64,000 nt of DNA, taken from assembly GCA_940671915.1 (NCBI GenBank), contig CALNVZ010000641.1, positions 10,574,122 to 10,638,121 on the forward strand, in the 5' to 3' direction. A model generated the notes under the pieces. That model ran no database searches, was not told the DNA's origin, and saw nothing but the letters and a program-made list of their open reading frames with translations. This document shows, piece by piece, positions 25,801 through 36,194 of the stretch. The translations under genes and the position numbers were made by a program. Positions within the stretch are counted from its first letter, which is position 1, and the number at the start of each line of letters is the position of its first letter. The DNA comes from Paracentrotus lividus (lineage: Eukaryota > Echinodermata > Echinoidea > Camarodonta > Echinidae).

Positions 25801-28800
25801 TAAAGATATGATTATTTTAACTTTCATTGGCTGAAATCAATTTATTTTAGCATATTTATGCTTAAAAATGGTTCTTAAATGATTTTTGCATAAAAAAAAA
25901 AGAAAAACAAAAGGTCGAAAAAACAAAGAAATACATAAGAAATTCATAAAACAATAAAATACATAAGAAATTAATTTTGAAACGAGAATTTTTTTCTAGT
26001 ACAATTGTTAGGAATGCTATAAGGAATAATAATATACAAAATTAGCATTCTAGGAGCTTTATTTTTTCAATTAGAGCAAAAAGTATGATTTCATGCATAA
26101 ATTAGCATAATTAATTCATATAAAAAAAATTCATATTATTTTGGAAAAATTAACAGCGCAGTCTTGTAGATTACATGGCTCACTACCATTGCGCAAATTT
26201 TCGGCGCGGTCGCGCAATCGGCGACCGAGATCTTAGGGGGGGGCCATCATGGCCCCCCCCCAGTCTTGACAGCTACCAAAACACCCCAGTCTGATTAGGG
26301 TTAAGACACAATCATGACAATCACTGCATTGTGAGATAAATTTGCTCACAGTGTAAGTCGTGTTTCGTGATGTTGTATCTTGTTCACCATTTGTGTTGTA
26401 TCCTTCATTTGAATTGAAAAAATTCCCCCTTTACCAAGTTATATTGATGTAAACAATCGTAAAGCATGTTTTCAACAGGATATTGTAAGTTTTTTTATCT
26501 TTAAAAACATAGAAGTTATCATTTTATACATTTATTTCTATTCAATATTATAAAACTGATTCTTGTTTGTTCATTGTTTTTTCAGAAGAAGAGCAATAAG
26601 GAAAAGTTGGGCATCAAGGCCAAAGGTAAATGAAAAATATTCATAATCATTTGTAATTTTATCAATCTGCGAAGATCTTAACTTTTAATAATTGATATTT
26701 TTTACACGTAAGGCCACTGCAAACCACAGGACTCACGACCCAGGCCTAAAGTTAAGCGTAGCTTAAATCTGGTTTAACTGTGGCTAGCAAAATAAGACAC
26801 AATCTGTCTATGTTGCATGTTCCTTATAGTTTACTAAATTCTGGAATCTTGTTTTAATTGTAAGGAAAACATTTGTACTTATCATTCCAAGGATGTTTTG
26901 ATAGTTTCATAACCAAAAATTCTGATATATCAAACACCAACTTTTCTGGATTGTGTACCATTTTGCTAGCCATAGTTAAACCCCAGATTTAAGCTAGACT
27001 TAACTTTACGCCACCTTTATGAATTCGGGCCTTTGCCTTTAGAAACCAACTGAACAACTCATCATTCCTGAACTCGATCATTACTCCTCTCTTATGATTG
27101 TTTTATTGATTGTGTATTACAGAGAGGCAGTTGACCAAGCCGTATCTCAAGGCAGAAGACAAATCAAGGTAAGGATCAGATAATTCTATGACATAGATTT
27201 TGAAAGGCTTTTTGTAACTTGCCATCAATTTTTTTGTGAAAACGCGAAGATGTAGCTAAAGTTGGCTGTTGTAATAACCCTTTAAATGTAGTTCAAATGG
27301 GTATCGCCTAAGTTTTGAAGGCTGATCATATGATTATATGTCTAGATATTTGTGACAGAAAATGGAGATATGTCCCTTTGGTGTAAGCTAAAATAGTTGG
27401 CACACTTAGGCAAACATTTGGTGGGCCATTGTGGCTGAAAATTACATTTAGCTATTTGATTGGGGTATCTCACTTGCCGGGTCTGAGTCTAGTTGTGGAA
27501 ACGTCTGCTGATTCTCTGAGGTGTCTCGTGAGTCGCAGAAAAATCAAACATATTCATATTGATGAGATTTCCCCTCGGGTGAGATAACATCTTTAGGAAT
27601 TCAAGTACATTGTACATGTAGTAACTGTTACATAACCAAACAAAGAACTTAAGGGATTAAGAAAGGGAGCAATTGAAATTCATTCAAAGCTAAACAGCAG
27701 GGTCTGGCCTGCAGGTGCACAATAGATTCAGTGATAAGAGCTGGCACCTGTGCTGAATAACAAGGAAGTAAGAGGTGTAAATAGTGTCTATTCGTAACAA
27801 AGCTGTCAAGATCTGAGGACTTTTGTTCTTGTGTTTGCTAACAAATTGCCCTAAACTATGAAATATTTATCGATTTTTGTATTACATTAAAGCTTATGAT
27901 ATTAGTGGTTTGTTGAATTTTTGTTTAGATGGATGTGGTGAAATACATGTCACAATAATTTTATTTTTTTACTTTAGGAATTAAAATCAATGCAGTGATA
28001 AACAATTAATTGCCCTTTTCTTTTTACATTTTTTTATTAACAAAAAACAAAACAAACAAATAAAGCAGATATCAGTATGCCTGGAAAGTCCCTAGTATTC
28101 TTATCCAACTTTGCCTTAGAATGTCTTTTTGTCTTCTATCTAATACAAATTTATATCGATTGTAAATCAGTTACTCAACTCTGCACATGCAGAAAATGGT
28201 GAACCAGGAAATACCCCAGCACTTGGGGGAGGGTATTATGGGTGGCATATATTTCAAAGGATTAACAGGCTTCAATGTGGTCTTATTGGTAGATTGCTGA
28301 TTGGTGTAAACCCACTTTGAGTAATGCTTGTTGGTCTTCATCCACAATGTCTAATTTGATTTCGTCCACAACCAGTTTTGTCTAATCACCACTTCGCCTA
28401 TTTACCATTTCGTCTAATTCCATTTAGTCTATTATCCATTTCGTCTAATGTCCAATTGGTCTAACAACACTTACATGTAGTCATTTTCTGTAACAGACTG
28501 GTAATAGACCAAATATTCATTTGAGAATTTACACGAAAATCCAATAAGACAATTCGGCTTTGAGACAAACCAGCAATTAGACCAAGTTGTCATAAGAGCA
28601 AGTGAAAATTAGACCAAGGGGAAGGACAACTTAGACCAAATTGTAAGTAGACCAAATGGGTGTAGCCCTTTGTGGTATTAGACAATCAAAATATTGGACC
28701 AACTGCCGTTAGACCAAGTGAATATAAACCATCTTATTACCTTGTTCTTTAGACGATTCCGTCCGATCAGCAAGGAATTTGGCACCTGGCCTCGCATCCT

Positions 28801-31800
28801 CTTGGACACCCGGAAAGGAAGCTGTCCCTACGACCCTAAGACACGCAACGAGAGCAACGTCCAAGGAGCTGAACGCACCCAGGATAGACCTGATGCAAGC
28901 CAACGCACCCCTGATATTAGGTGAGGAATACAGCCAATTTTCTTCTTGAATGTACATGTATCTTTAATCTCATTGCAATTAATGGCTCTTGTGAGGAACT
29001 ATTTAATTGTTAAGGTTAATTTAGCTCCACTTTTAGAGCATGCATGTAACAATTGAATTACTATATATAGACTGTATCCTTTACCACTCAAGAAGATTCT
29101 GTGTGTATGCATTTTAGACATGTCAAAATCTCCATAGCATTTACAAGTAGATTCACTATGGTGCACTGAAGACACAGATAAGTGATTACAGGTGGTTAGA
29201 TGAAAAATCTTAAAAGCGAGTGGGTTGTTTGAGGGGGTATGGTGAGCTAAAACTGGAAGGGCAGTTTCAGGTGCTTTAGAGAGTAAGCTGTACATAAAGC
29301 TGTTATGGGCACTTTGCTAAAGGGTTAGTTACTTATGTTATTCATTGTATTTTACATAACACAGGTACAAGGAGTTGAGTAGAAGCCAGTCTTTGAGCAA
29401 GAAGGCTGTAACTAAAGCAGCCAAGCAGAAGGAGGCAACTGCCAGCAAGAATAATAAAGCTACTAAGAAGGGCTTCTGTGAATTCTGCAGTGTCAAGTAT
29501 AGCAATCTAGACAAGGTAATTATTCTGTTCCCTCATTTGAAATGAATTATGAATATTCATTGATGGGATGAATATGCATGTCAAGTTGATTATTCTATTT
29601 TTTTTTAAAGTGAATTATGAATATGCATGACAAGGGGATTATTCTTATCTTCATTTTGAAATGTATTAATTACGAATATTCACTTTTGGTATCAATATGC
29701 ATGTTAGGTTATTATTCATTTCCTCATTTGAAATGAATTATGAATATTCATGTTTGGTATGAATATATATGCATGTCAAAGTTATAATTCTTTTCATCAT
29801 TAGAAATGAATTATGAACATTCATTGTTGGTATGAATATGCATGACAATGGTCGTCTTTTAGTTGGGACTATTAAAGTTCACTTACACACCCTAAACAGA
29901 TGGTCATTTTTGTCTAGTTTATTTCATTATTTGAGAATTTTGAGTAATGGTTTATCATTGAGTCCAAGAAATTTCATCAGCTTTTGTATTAAGGTTATAG
30001 AAAATGCATTTATGTTTATACGTTTTTATGCATTCAAGAAAAATCATTGTTATTAACACTATCAATACAAAATTTATTTCATTTCATTCATCTAGCATCT
30101 TGAAACTGATCAACATAAGAAGTTTGTTGAGGAGAAGAATAACTACACGAGCTTGGACACCATGATCGCCCAAGGACCTAATCTTGTGAGGTTCCTGGAG
30201 GACTGTGCCCGCTTTCAGAATGTAGATCCCCAGTCCAGCAGCGCACCCGATAATGATACGTGAGTATAAGAAATGGAGGTTGGCTTTTTCAAAAAAATGA
30301 TATTCATCATAGAAAATCATAATTTAATTGTAAAACAGAGCAAAATACAGTCAAACCTAATAGTGGGCATATCTCATATAATTCTTCTGCATGGTACATG
30401 TAGTTATTTTGTTACAAAATTCATTTGTTATCTGCCAATAGAATTTGATTAAAGATAAAAATGTATTTATATTTAAAGTGAGTTTGATATTAAAAGTACA
30501 TGTAAGTAAAAAGCTTGAGGTATGGCCTATCAGTTAAAGAAGATTTGTTTGTCTTTTTATTGTCCTTTAGTGCTGGAGACTCTGGCACGGAAGACGAGGT
30601 GCTTCTTCTGACAGAACCTATGACACCTACCAAAGGCACTCGAAAGAACACCAAGAAAGTAATGAGAAAGAAGGAGAAGTCTGCATCTAGTAGAAGAAGG
30701 AGCCTTGGCAGGAGTCCAAGAAAGACGGTAGAAAACGGAACTTCTGTAGCGGAACCTGTCCCTGTGGATGGTTCCCAGCAGAATCCTAAAGAACTTGTAA
30801 GCAATAACAGTATTACCCACGATAGAATCCTGCAGGATACTTCTAAACGGAGAAGCTTAGGTCGCCCTGCAGACAAATCTCCTGAGATAGGTGATGGTGG
30901 TGGAGACTTTTCAACAAGAAAAAAGAAGGACTCAGGTTTAGAGGATAGATTAACTGGTGGAAATGGTGATGCCATAAACAGTCAACAAACTCCCAATATT
31001 ACCTCTCCGGAGATCTCCACAGGCCAGTCCAGGTTCAGCAGTCCTAGCATTTCTGAAAGTCGGAAGGGAAAAAGCAAGAAGAGAAGGAGTGGTGGGAGAA
31101 GAAGTCTTTCACTTCAGCTCAGGGAAAATAGAACTGTACAAGTGACACCACAGGGTGTTCCTGCAGAAGGTGGTGTTGTACAAGAAGGTGTTGTCCGAGA
31201 AGGCCAGGAAGCTTGCACTGTTCTCAGGGGTATTGCAGGTGAAGAGGAACCCATTAGACAAGAAGGAGAGGAGGTTATGATCACAAGGATAAGAAGGGAG
31301 ATCACTCTGCAGGAGATAAGAGTGGAAGAAGCTGACAGAGCTCTGTACGCAACAGCTTTGTAATGTGGTTGGCAGAGAAGGTGTGCAGAAAATCCTCAAA
31401 CAACAATAGCAGTTACCACTTCAGTTGAGACACCTGCAGGAAGACGTGCTAAACGTGGTTCACAGGCAATCTAAGAAACAGTCCAGAATGAGCAAGAGGC
31501 AAAGAACCAGTACTGTAGAGACAGAATCAGATGATGTCTTCACTAGCAATCCAACGGCATCCATTATAGACGGTCATTTGTCATTGCCAACAAACCCTGT
31601 GATCGGACAGGATAGAAATTCTGAGAGACAGAAAAGGAAATCTCGTCGTAGCCATGCAGATGCACCCCCTCAGAAAGTAAGAGGAAGTAGTGTGCGAGTG
31701 AACAATAACAATGATGCACAGTCCTTAGAAGGTCATAGTGATACCATTGGTAGTCCCTGTATCAGGGAAGCCCAACCGAGAGTTCCTGCAACTCATCATG

Positions 31801-34079
31801 ATGATCTTCATTCTAGTGATGACTTCCAGCAGGTGAATACTCCTGCGCCAGGAAGTGCCAAAAGCTCAGGGAAAAAGAAATTGAGAACAAGTGCAAGAAA
31901 AGACTTAAAAAGTACAAGTCAAGACAGTCCTACAATCCGTGTAGAACCTAACAGAAAAAAATCTTTGAGAAATCGAGCCAGTACTGGGCAATTGTCCACA
32001 GCTGAAAGCAATAATTCAGAGTCTGACTTTCAAACAGCCAACCTAACCAATAGCAATAGTAAAAATAAAAGGGGTGATTCAAGCAGTGCAAAGAAATGTA
32101 AAGAATCTATATCCAAATCACAGCAAGAAACACATAACAATGATATGGCAGGTACTGAAGTTAGGGAATCTATAAATACTGTGTTTCCCTCTAGTACGTC
32201 TCTATCACAACCTGGAGTAAAGGTAGCCAATGAAAGCCGAAGTAAGGAACAGTGCAATGCCAAAGGAACGGTAAAACCTACAAATGGCAACACAGATTCT
32301 CAAGGAGATTCGCAGAAGGAAAGACAAATTTCTAGTCAAGCAGAACAATCATTGGAGTTAGTCTTCAGGAGTGATCTGGGAGCAGAGGAGTCGAGCTTTC
32401 TTGGCTTTTCCCAGGAGGACATCAATGAAACTGCAAACCGTAGTGAAGTCTTCCAGCAGCAGAACTTGGACAAGGCTGCCCTTAGCGTCTACTGCATTCC
32501 GTCCTCAGATCCTGTCCCTGATGACGACAGAAGCTCCAGCGGGAGCAACGACTTCACCATCGGCTTGGTGCTACAGAAGGTGGAGAACTTCCCTTCAGAG
32601 GGCTCAGAATGGGAGGAGCAGGTCACCGGGTTTATGAAGAGGCTGGACACCCAACTAGAAATCAAAAGAAGAAGAGAATCTGAGCTTAGTACACTACCAT
32701 CTCCAAACTTGCATAAGTCTATCTTTGGCTGGCAAAAGGAAAATCAGAATATTTTGTCTGGAGTTCTTGAGGATTTTGGACCGGAACCCATTTCTGATGA
32801 TGATGATGATGCACAGGTTTTTCCAGAAGCCAATGAAAATGTTAGAAGCCATGAAAAAGACAAAAGATCAAGTACTAGGCGGCGAAGTGCAAGAATTAGT
32901 GATTCTTTTAATACAAGACCTGCTACCCGATCGACTCCAGCAGAGAGTCTCTCTTATTCAGGAATGTGCACATCCCCTTCGAAGAGGACTAAGAATGTTT
33001 CTGCTTCCAAAAAGGGAACGGCTTTAGGGGATAAGCCTGCTGGAACTAGTACACCTAATGCCCTGCGAGAGTTGTCTCCTAATAAACTAATGAACTCTCC
33101 ACAGAAGACCGCAGAGACCAAACACTACAGTACTCCTAAGCGCATCAGAAGGAACTTGATGAACACTAAACAAAGTCCTAGCATGAAACATATTGTATTG
33201 CCTCCTGGAACTCCTGCCCAGGAGCAAGAGGAAATAGCGAATAACTATGTTCATGATGATTCAGAATCTGAGGTAGTCTTCCCCAAGTTTTCAAGCCCTG
33301 CACAGAAGGGATCCATATTTTCACCCGTGAAGCACAGAGTCAAGCACAATCAGTTCAGGACTAGGCATCACTCTGTGCCGTACCTCGGTCAACGCGACGT
33401 CCAGTCATCGCCGCTTCGCCCTAGCAACCGAAGAGATCTTGTCTCATTTCCCTTCACACCCTCTTCCAGGAAATCCTTATTTATGAAAGGACGGGTCAAG
33501 CGCATCAACATCTCGTCACCGAGGAAGCGGTCCAAGTCCTTATCGTCGCCTCCAAAGAAATCCTCGCAGTTCCTGACGTTTCTCAATGAGCTCCGAGCTG
33601 GTCTGTCTCCCACATTCTACACCTTCAAGAAGCCACACTTCTCGCTGCGCATCCTGCAGCCCTCTGCAGTCAGGCGCCACCATTGTCACCATAAGATGTC
33701 CAGGTCTCTTCTTGCTCTCAATCTGTGCCTCCCGTCCGACGCCGAGCTCCGCATCTACGAGTTCCATGATGATGACAGTGTCGATGACGAGGACGATCTT
33801 GGCCTCAGTCCCATCAAGAACGACTCAACCAGAAAGGAACTCCATGATCAGTGCACCCAGACACCTCCGTCATCGCGCAAGCAGCTCAGGACTAGGACCC
33901 GTAGGCCTTCAGAGGGAAGAAGTAAGAGGGGAACAAGTCAAAATGTAAAAGGGAATGTAAAGAAAGTAAAAGAAGTGGAACATGATAGCGGGAGAAAGGG
34001 AAAGAGAAGCGTAAAAGTCCAGGCAAGTAGTCCGGACATTGACTCCATTTTTGACATGCCACCAGGGTATTATTTGTAG
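19853..34079 (+). CDS. DBF4: DBF4 homologue, regulatory subunit of CDC7 (DDK) kinase; gene span of coding exons
   Basis: Known role of the family: DBF4 binds and activates CDC7 kinase in the nucleus, which phosphorylates MCM2-7 to fire replication origins. Exons I join with GT-AG borders and consistent phase: 19853-19934, 20777-20919, 21829-21974, 22885-22939, 23204-23248, 24640-24706, 25275-25333, 26586-26625, 27123-27168, 28753-28920, 29365-29515, 30096-30259, then the long tail exon from 30571. Motif N (BRCT-like) covers about residues 49-195, motif M about 213-260, and motif C is a zinc finger with C322, C325, H335, H341. The start is the first in-frame ATG after an upstream stop, with a short uORF before it. 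The first 652 residues end at a stop at 31361-31363. A further roughly 890-codon open segment (to 34079) lies in another frame. Human DBF4 is about 675 residues, so the full tail would be unusually long. Identity as DBF4 rests on motifs recognised from memory of the human protein. Confidence 0.9.
20160..20200. repeat. Short AAATGAAAT microsatellite in the first DBF4 coding intron
   Basis: Three to four AAATGAAAT units. Around it (20100-20300) is TAACCCT-like degenerate telomere-word sequence. Confidence 0.7.
21461..21674. mobile_element. Foldback MITE, AGTTAAGTAGACTTAAAGTC family, copy 1
   Basis: Arms GTTTCACACAGAGTTAAGTAGACTT and its near complement near 21640-21672, in a DBF4 intron. A second copy is at 47641-47812 in a GARS1 intron. 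Confidence 0.82.
22003..22106. repeat. Foldback hairpin in a DBF4 intron
   Basis: Arms GGAGACAAAAGATTGGAATGG and CCCCTCTAATCTTTTGTCTCC with a loop of about 25 bp. Probably a MITE remnant. Confidence 0.75.
22225..22385. mobile_element. Decayed TIR element of the GGGGGCATTTCAT family
   Basis: A poly-G start with TTCATGAAATGACCTTTCAG, then TTATCTGACAAGTCAT and CAGATCTGACAACTTGTC words resembling the element at 36195-36545. Partial and uncertain. Confidence 0.4.
24893..25023. repeat. Foldback hairpin in a DBF4 intron
   Basis: Arms CAGTAACGCCTGAGATCAAC and GTTGATCTCAGGCAGTACTG around about 80 bp. A 62-codon open frame that overlaps it is likely chance. Confidence 0.78.
25536..26300. mobile_element. 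765-bp piggyBac-like MITE with TTAA target duplication
   Basis: TIRs CCCTAATCAGACTGGGG and its perfect complement, flanked by TTAA on both sides, in a DBF4 intron. The CCCT start and TTAA target fit piggyBac. The self-complementary word GGGGCCATCATGGCCCC occurs near each end. No transposase frame. Confidence 0.92.
26710..27040. mobile_element. Foldback MITE in a DBF4 intron
   Basis: Arms with AAGTTAAGCGTAGCTTAAAT and GTGGCTAGCAAAA face complements TTTTGCTAGCCATAG and GATTTAAGCTAGACTTAACTT. Outer edges uncertain. Confidence 0.78.
28288..28732. repeat. GGTCTAA word-iterated element, copy 1
   Basis: About 445 bp built from degenerate ATTTGGTCTAATGTCC-like words in the left half and their complement (TTAGACCAAATGG) in the right half. 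Ends about 20 bp before a DBF4 exon. Related copies at 42462-42930 and, partly, 59485-59615. Confidence 0.85.
29365..30259 (+). other. DBF4: DBF4 motif C: CCHH DBF-type zinc finger (two exons)
   Basis: Exons 29365-29515 and 30096-30259. The first ends with the two Cys (GFCEFCSVKYSNLDK); the second starts with the first His (HLETDQHKKF). Spacing C-x2-C-x9-H-x5-H is that of the DBF zinc finger, which binds the CDC7 C-lobe. A following helix (TMIAQGPNLVRFLEDC) continues the domain. The intron between the two exons contains a 70-75-bp tandem repeat. Confidence 0.93.
29530..29850. repeat. Tandem repeat of 70-75-bp units between the zinc-finger exons
   Basis: About five units, each TTGAAATGAATTATGAATATT…TATGAATATGCATG…TTATTATTC. 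Contains ATGAATATTCAT and ATGCAT palindromes. Confidence 0.88.
30571..31363 (+). CDS. DBF4: DBF4 tail exon, first open segment
   Basis: Starts after a TCCTTTAG acceptor in phase with the zinc-finger exon and runs about 263 codons to a TAA at 31361-31363. The sequence is disordered and rich in Ser, Lys and Arg, with two RRSLGR words (near residues 432 and 480 of the protein), typical of phospho-regulated, nuclear-targeted DBF4 tails. Around 31260-31450 the coding character seems to move between frames, so the stop may be real or may mark an indel or a short intron. Confidence 0.7.
31410..34079 (+). CDS. Second open segment of the DBF4 tail, in a shifted frame
   Basis: An open frame of about 890 codons begins 47 bases after the preceding stop and ends with TAG at 34077-34079. 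It has no strong start of its own. Composition (Ser, Lys, Arg, SP/TP pairs, acidic DDDD runs) matches the preceding DBF4 tail, so I read it as the same protein joined by either an intron or a frameshift. One phase-compatible intron is 31274-31424 (151 bp, weak donor). A patch from about 33360 to 33850 is GC-richer and less disordered (FLTFLNELRAGLSP, LLALNLCLPSDAELRIYEF) and may be a small folded element that I do not recognise. Confidence 0.6.
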   Translation, partial: QLPLQLRHLQEDVLNVVHRQSKKQSRMSKRQRTSTVETESDDVFTSNPTASIIDGHLSLPTNPVIGQDRNSERQKRKSRRSHADAPPQKVRGSSVRVNNNNDAQSLEGHSDTIGSPCIREAQPRVPATHHDDLHSSDDFQQVNTPAPGSAKSSGKKKLRTSARKDLKSTSQDSPTIRVEPNRKKSLRNRASTGQLSTAESNNSESDFQTANLTNSNSKNKRGDSSSAKKCKESISKSQQETHNNDMAGTEVRESINTVFPSSTSLSQPGVKVANESRSKEQCNAKGTVKPTNGNTDSQGDSQKERQISSQAEQSLELVFRSDLGAEESSFLGFSQEDINETANRSEVFQQQNLDKAALSVYCIPSSDPVPDDDRSSSGSNDFTIGLVLQKVENFPSEGSEWEEQVTGFMKRLDTQLEIKRRRESELSTLPSPNLHKSIFGWQKENQNILSGVLEDFGPEPISDDDDDAQVFPEANENVRSHEKDKRSSTRRRSARISDSFNTRPATRSTPAESLSYSGMCTSPSKRTKNVSASKKGTALGDKPAGTSTPNALRELSPNKLMNSPQKTAETKHYSTPKRIRRNLMNTKQSPSMKHIVLPPGTPAQEQEEIANNYVHDDSESEVVFPKFSSPAQKGSIFSPVKHRVKHNQFRTRHHSVPYLGQRDVQSSPLRPSNRRDLVSFPFTPSSRKSLFMKGRVKRINISSPRKRSKSLSSPPKKSSQFLTFLNELRAGLSPTFYTFKKPHFSLRILQPSAVRRHHCHHKMSRSLLALNLCLPSDAELRIYEFHDDDSVDDEDDLGLSPIKNDSTRKELHDQCTQTPPSSRKQLRTRTRRPSEGRSKRGTSQNVKGNVKKVKEVEHDSGRKGKRSVKVQASSPDIDSIFDMPPGYYL

Positions 34080-34266
34080 CATACGTATACATTACCTCTT
34101 TATCATATTTTTCATATACTTGAAATGTGTATTGTCAGCAGTCCTTTCTTTATACAGTCTCCTCCCATTATAATGAGCACAGATATGTAATTTAAAAGAG
34201 GGCATGTTCTTCAAGCTCCAATGTCAAACATGCTCACTTGTCTCCATGTGTCTTTGTGTCCAGGAT

Positions 34267-34272
34267 AATAAA
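34267..34272 (+). terminator. Candidate poly(A) signal AATAAA for DBF4
   Basis: The first canonical AATAAA after the last stop codon, 188 bases downstream. It would give a short 3' UTR. Later AT-rich sequence offers alternatives, so this is only the nearest candidate. Confidence 0.45.
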
Positions 34273-34437
34273 ATTATTCATAATAAGGCAGTTTGCATGG
34301 TCATGTGTACCTCTTATAACGGGAGTCGACTGTAATACTGTGTAAAACATGTACCCAAGTCACTAGATGCCAACCCAAATCTAAACTAACAAAATATTGG
34401 TCATGTGGGCCAATTTAAAGTTTATATTGATGTATTA

Positions 34438-34582
34438 CAGGGCCCTGTGGCATAAAATTACCATCGATGGTAACTTCCTTATAATCCTTTATTTTGATTG
34501 GCTGCTGATCAGTGTTACTATAGTAGTTTCCATTGATGACAGAGTTTCCATCAATGGCAATTTTTATGAAACAGGGCCCTGG
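34438..34582. mobile_element. Foldback MITE (CAGGGCCCTG ends) after DBF4
   Basis: 145 bp, TIRs CAGGGCCCTGTGGCATAAAA and complement CAGGGCCCTG preceded by TTTTTATGAAA, with a second inner pair (CCATCGATGG / CCATTGATGG). Frames on both strands here mirror each other because of the palindrome. Confidence 0.88.
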
Positions 34583-34945
34583 TCTTGAGTTGGTCTCTTG
34601 AGTATGACTGATATAGATTGCATGATGTCCCTTCCATTTTACAGTATTCAACATTTTACTTCATAGTACTATTTTTGGTGAGTCGTAGTTATACTTCTAG
34701 CAGTCCTAATTTTATTTGTCAAGTCAGTAAATTTAATATCATTCACATACATAGATGTACATGTACCCGAAGGTGTCATTGTAGTAGAAAACTTGTTTTG
34801 TATTCAAATATAACAAGAAACCTTGAGAAACTTTGTAGCTTATATATTTCATGATAACCTCCCAAAATGTTGTAAACTCAAATTTTCATTAAGATATTAA
34901 TTGGTTCATTGGTTATACACAAATTTAGACATACATTTGGCATGA

Positions 34946-35004
34946 AAAAAAAAAAAAAAAAAAAANNNNNNNNNNNNNNNNNNNAAAAAAAAAAAAAAAA
35001 AAAA
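34946..35004. other. Assembly gap (19 N) inside a poly-A run
   Basis: Poly-A on both sides of N at 34966-34984. The true homopolymer length is unknown, and any sequence between the A-runs may be missing. Confidence 0.98.
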
Positions 35005-35554
35005 TAACATCAGAATTTCAACTCAAAAAGCTGCTTAGACAAAAAAATTTCATTGGTGTTTGTACATATGTATGAACAATGATTTTCTTAAAACTCTGAT
35101 TATTTCCATGCTGTTCATATCGATTATAAATTTCTCTGGAAACATGATTTTTTTTTAAAAAGGTTTAACCATTAAAAGTTCTACTGGTTTGAATCTTATT
35201 TAATTGGAAATGGTAACACAGATCTCCTTTTTGGAAAACAAAAACAATTGGAATTCACTTCTAAAGAACTTTCTTTTTTTTTATTGGTAGACCTGCTACA
35301 TCTACATGTATTAGTTGGTTATAGAGGTCTTCAAATCTAAATTTAAAGATTTCAAATTTTCCATAGAAATGGGATCTCACATTAAAAAAAAAATTGTTTT
35401 GTAGTACTATTTTGCTATCATGTGGATACATGAAGTACTCTATGATTCTAATGTCATCATTGTGAGGAGTATTTTGGGGTTTTTGTGTTTTTTTTGTACT
35501 GTAGAAACAAATTCATCTGTAGTAAATCTTTCATAAAGTAACATGTAATGATAT

Positions 35555-35735
35555 ACTGTATAAGTGGTTATTTTTGCAGTGACTTTATTTATCGGTCATC
35601 GCGAAAATTTCCTCTTCAGAACAAGGCCGTTTATAGTAATTAAGTCATCACCAAAATCAAGAAATTTTGCTCTCAGGAATTTTTTCAACTAGTCCAAAAT
35701 CGCGAAAATATTGGCTTATACCTTGGTATATCGAT
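35555..35735. mobile_element. TACTGTA / TTCGCGA family fragment
   Basis: Begins TACTGTATAAGTGGTTATTTTTG, with TCGCGAAAATTTCC and ATCGCGAAAATATTGGC words. Resembles the element at 55184-55417 and shorter pieces at 43237-43330 and 45700-45795. Confidence 0.6.
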
Positions 35736-36194
35736 AATTTGCTGACTTTATTTTCAGATCGAGCGTCCTGTGTAACACAATGGGAGTTCAGTATAAATTA
35801 TTTCTTAAGAAATCCTCCAATGAAGCTTATTAACATTCCTACATTATATTGATATGTAATTTAAAAAAAAAAAAAATCATTGAAATTGACAAAAAGGCTA
35901 TCTGCTAATTGAAACCAACAGGAATTATTACAATTAATCATGTGAAAATAATAACATGTACAGTTAGGGGAAATATTACTTGAACAAGCAGAAAGACATG
36001 TTGGTATTAGACAAACAGATTACATGTAATTGATGATTCACCAAGTAGGTTTCCTGATCTGTAGATTTATCTGACTCTAGTTTTAGGGGGGGGGGGGTTC
36101 AGAGAAAGTTTTCACTGGAGGTTAAACTGGACACAAGCATGCTATTCTACATGTATGTACATTGTACAGTATGTCTATACATTTATTCATTTCT

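Larger units (their letters stand above)
26586..28920 (+). other. DBF4: DBF4 motif M region (three exons)
   Basis: Exons 26586-26625, 27123-27168 and 28753-28920 encode a Lys-rich linker followed by KPYLKAEDKSRRFRPISKEF and a Trp-Pro turn (TWPRILLD). This corresponds to the conserved motif M that docks on the CDC7 lobe. A 445-bp repeat of the GGTCTAA family ends about 20 bp before the last exon's acceptor. Confidence 0.85.

Noticed and set aside
30490-30975. 161-residue frame opposite the DBF4 tail exon
   Set aside because: Antisense shadow of a Ser/Lys-rich coding exon.
34397-34654. Small proteins on both strands after DBF4
   Set aside because: Same cause: a 145-bp foldback MITE.
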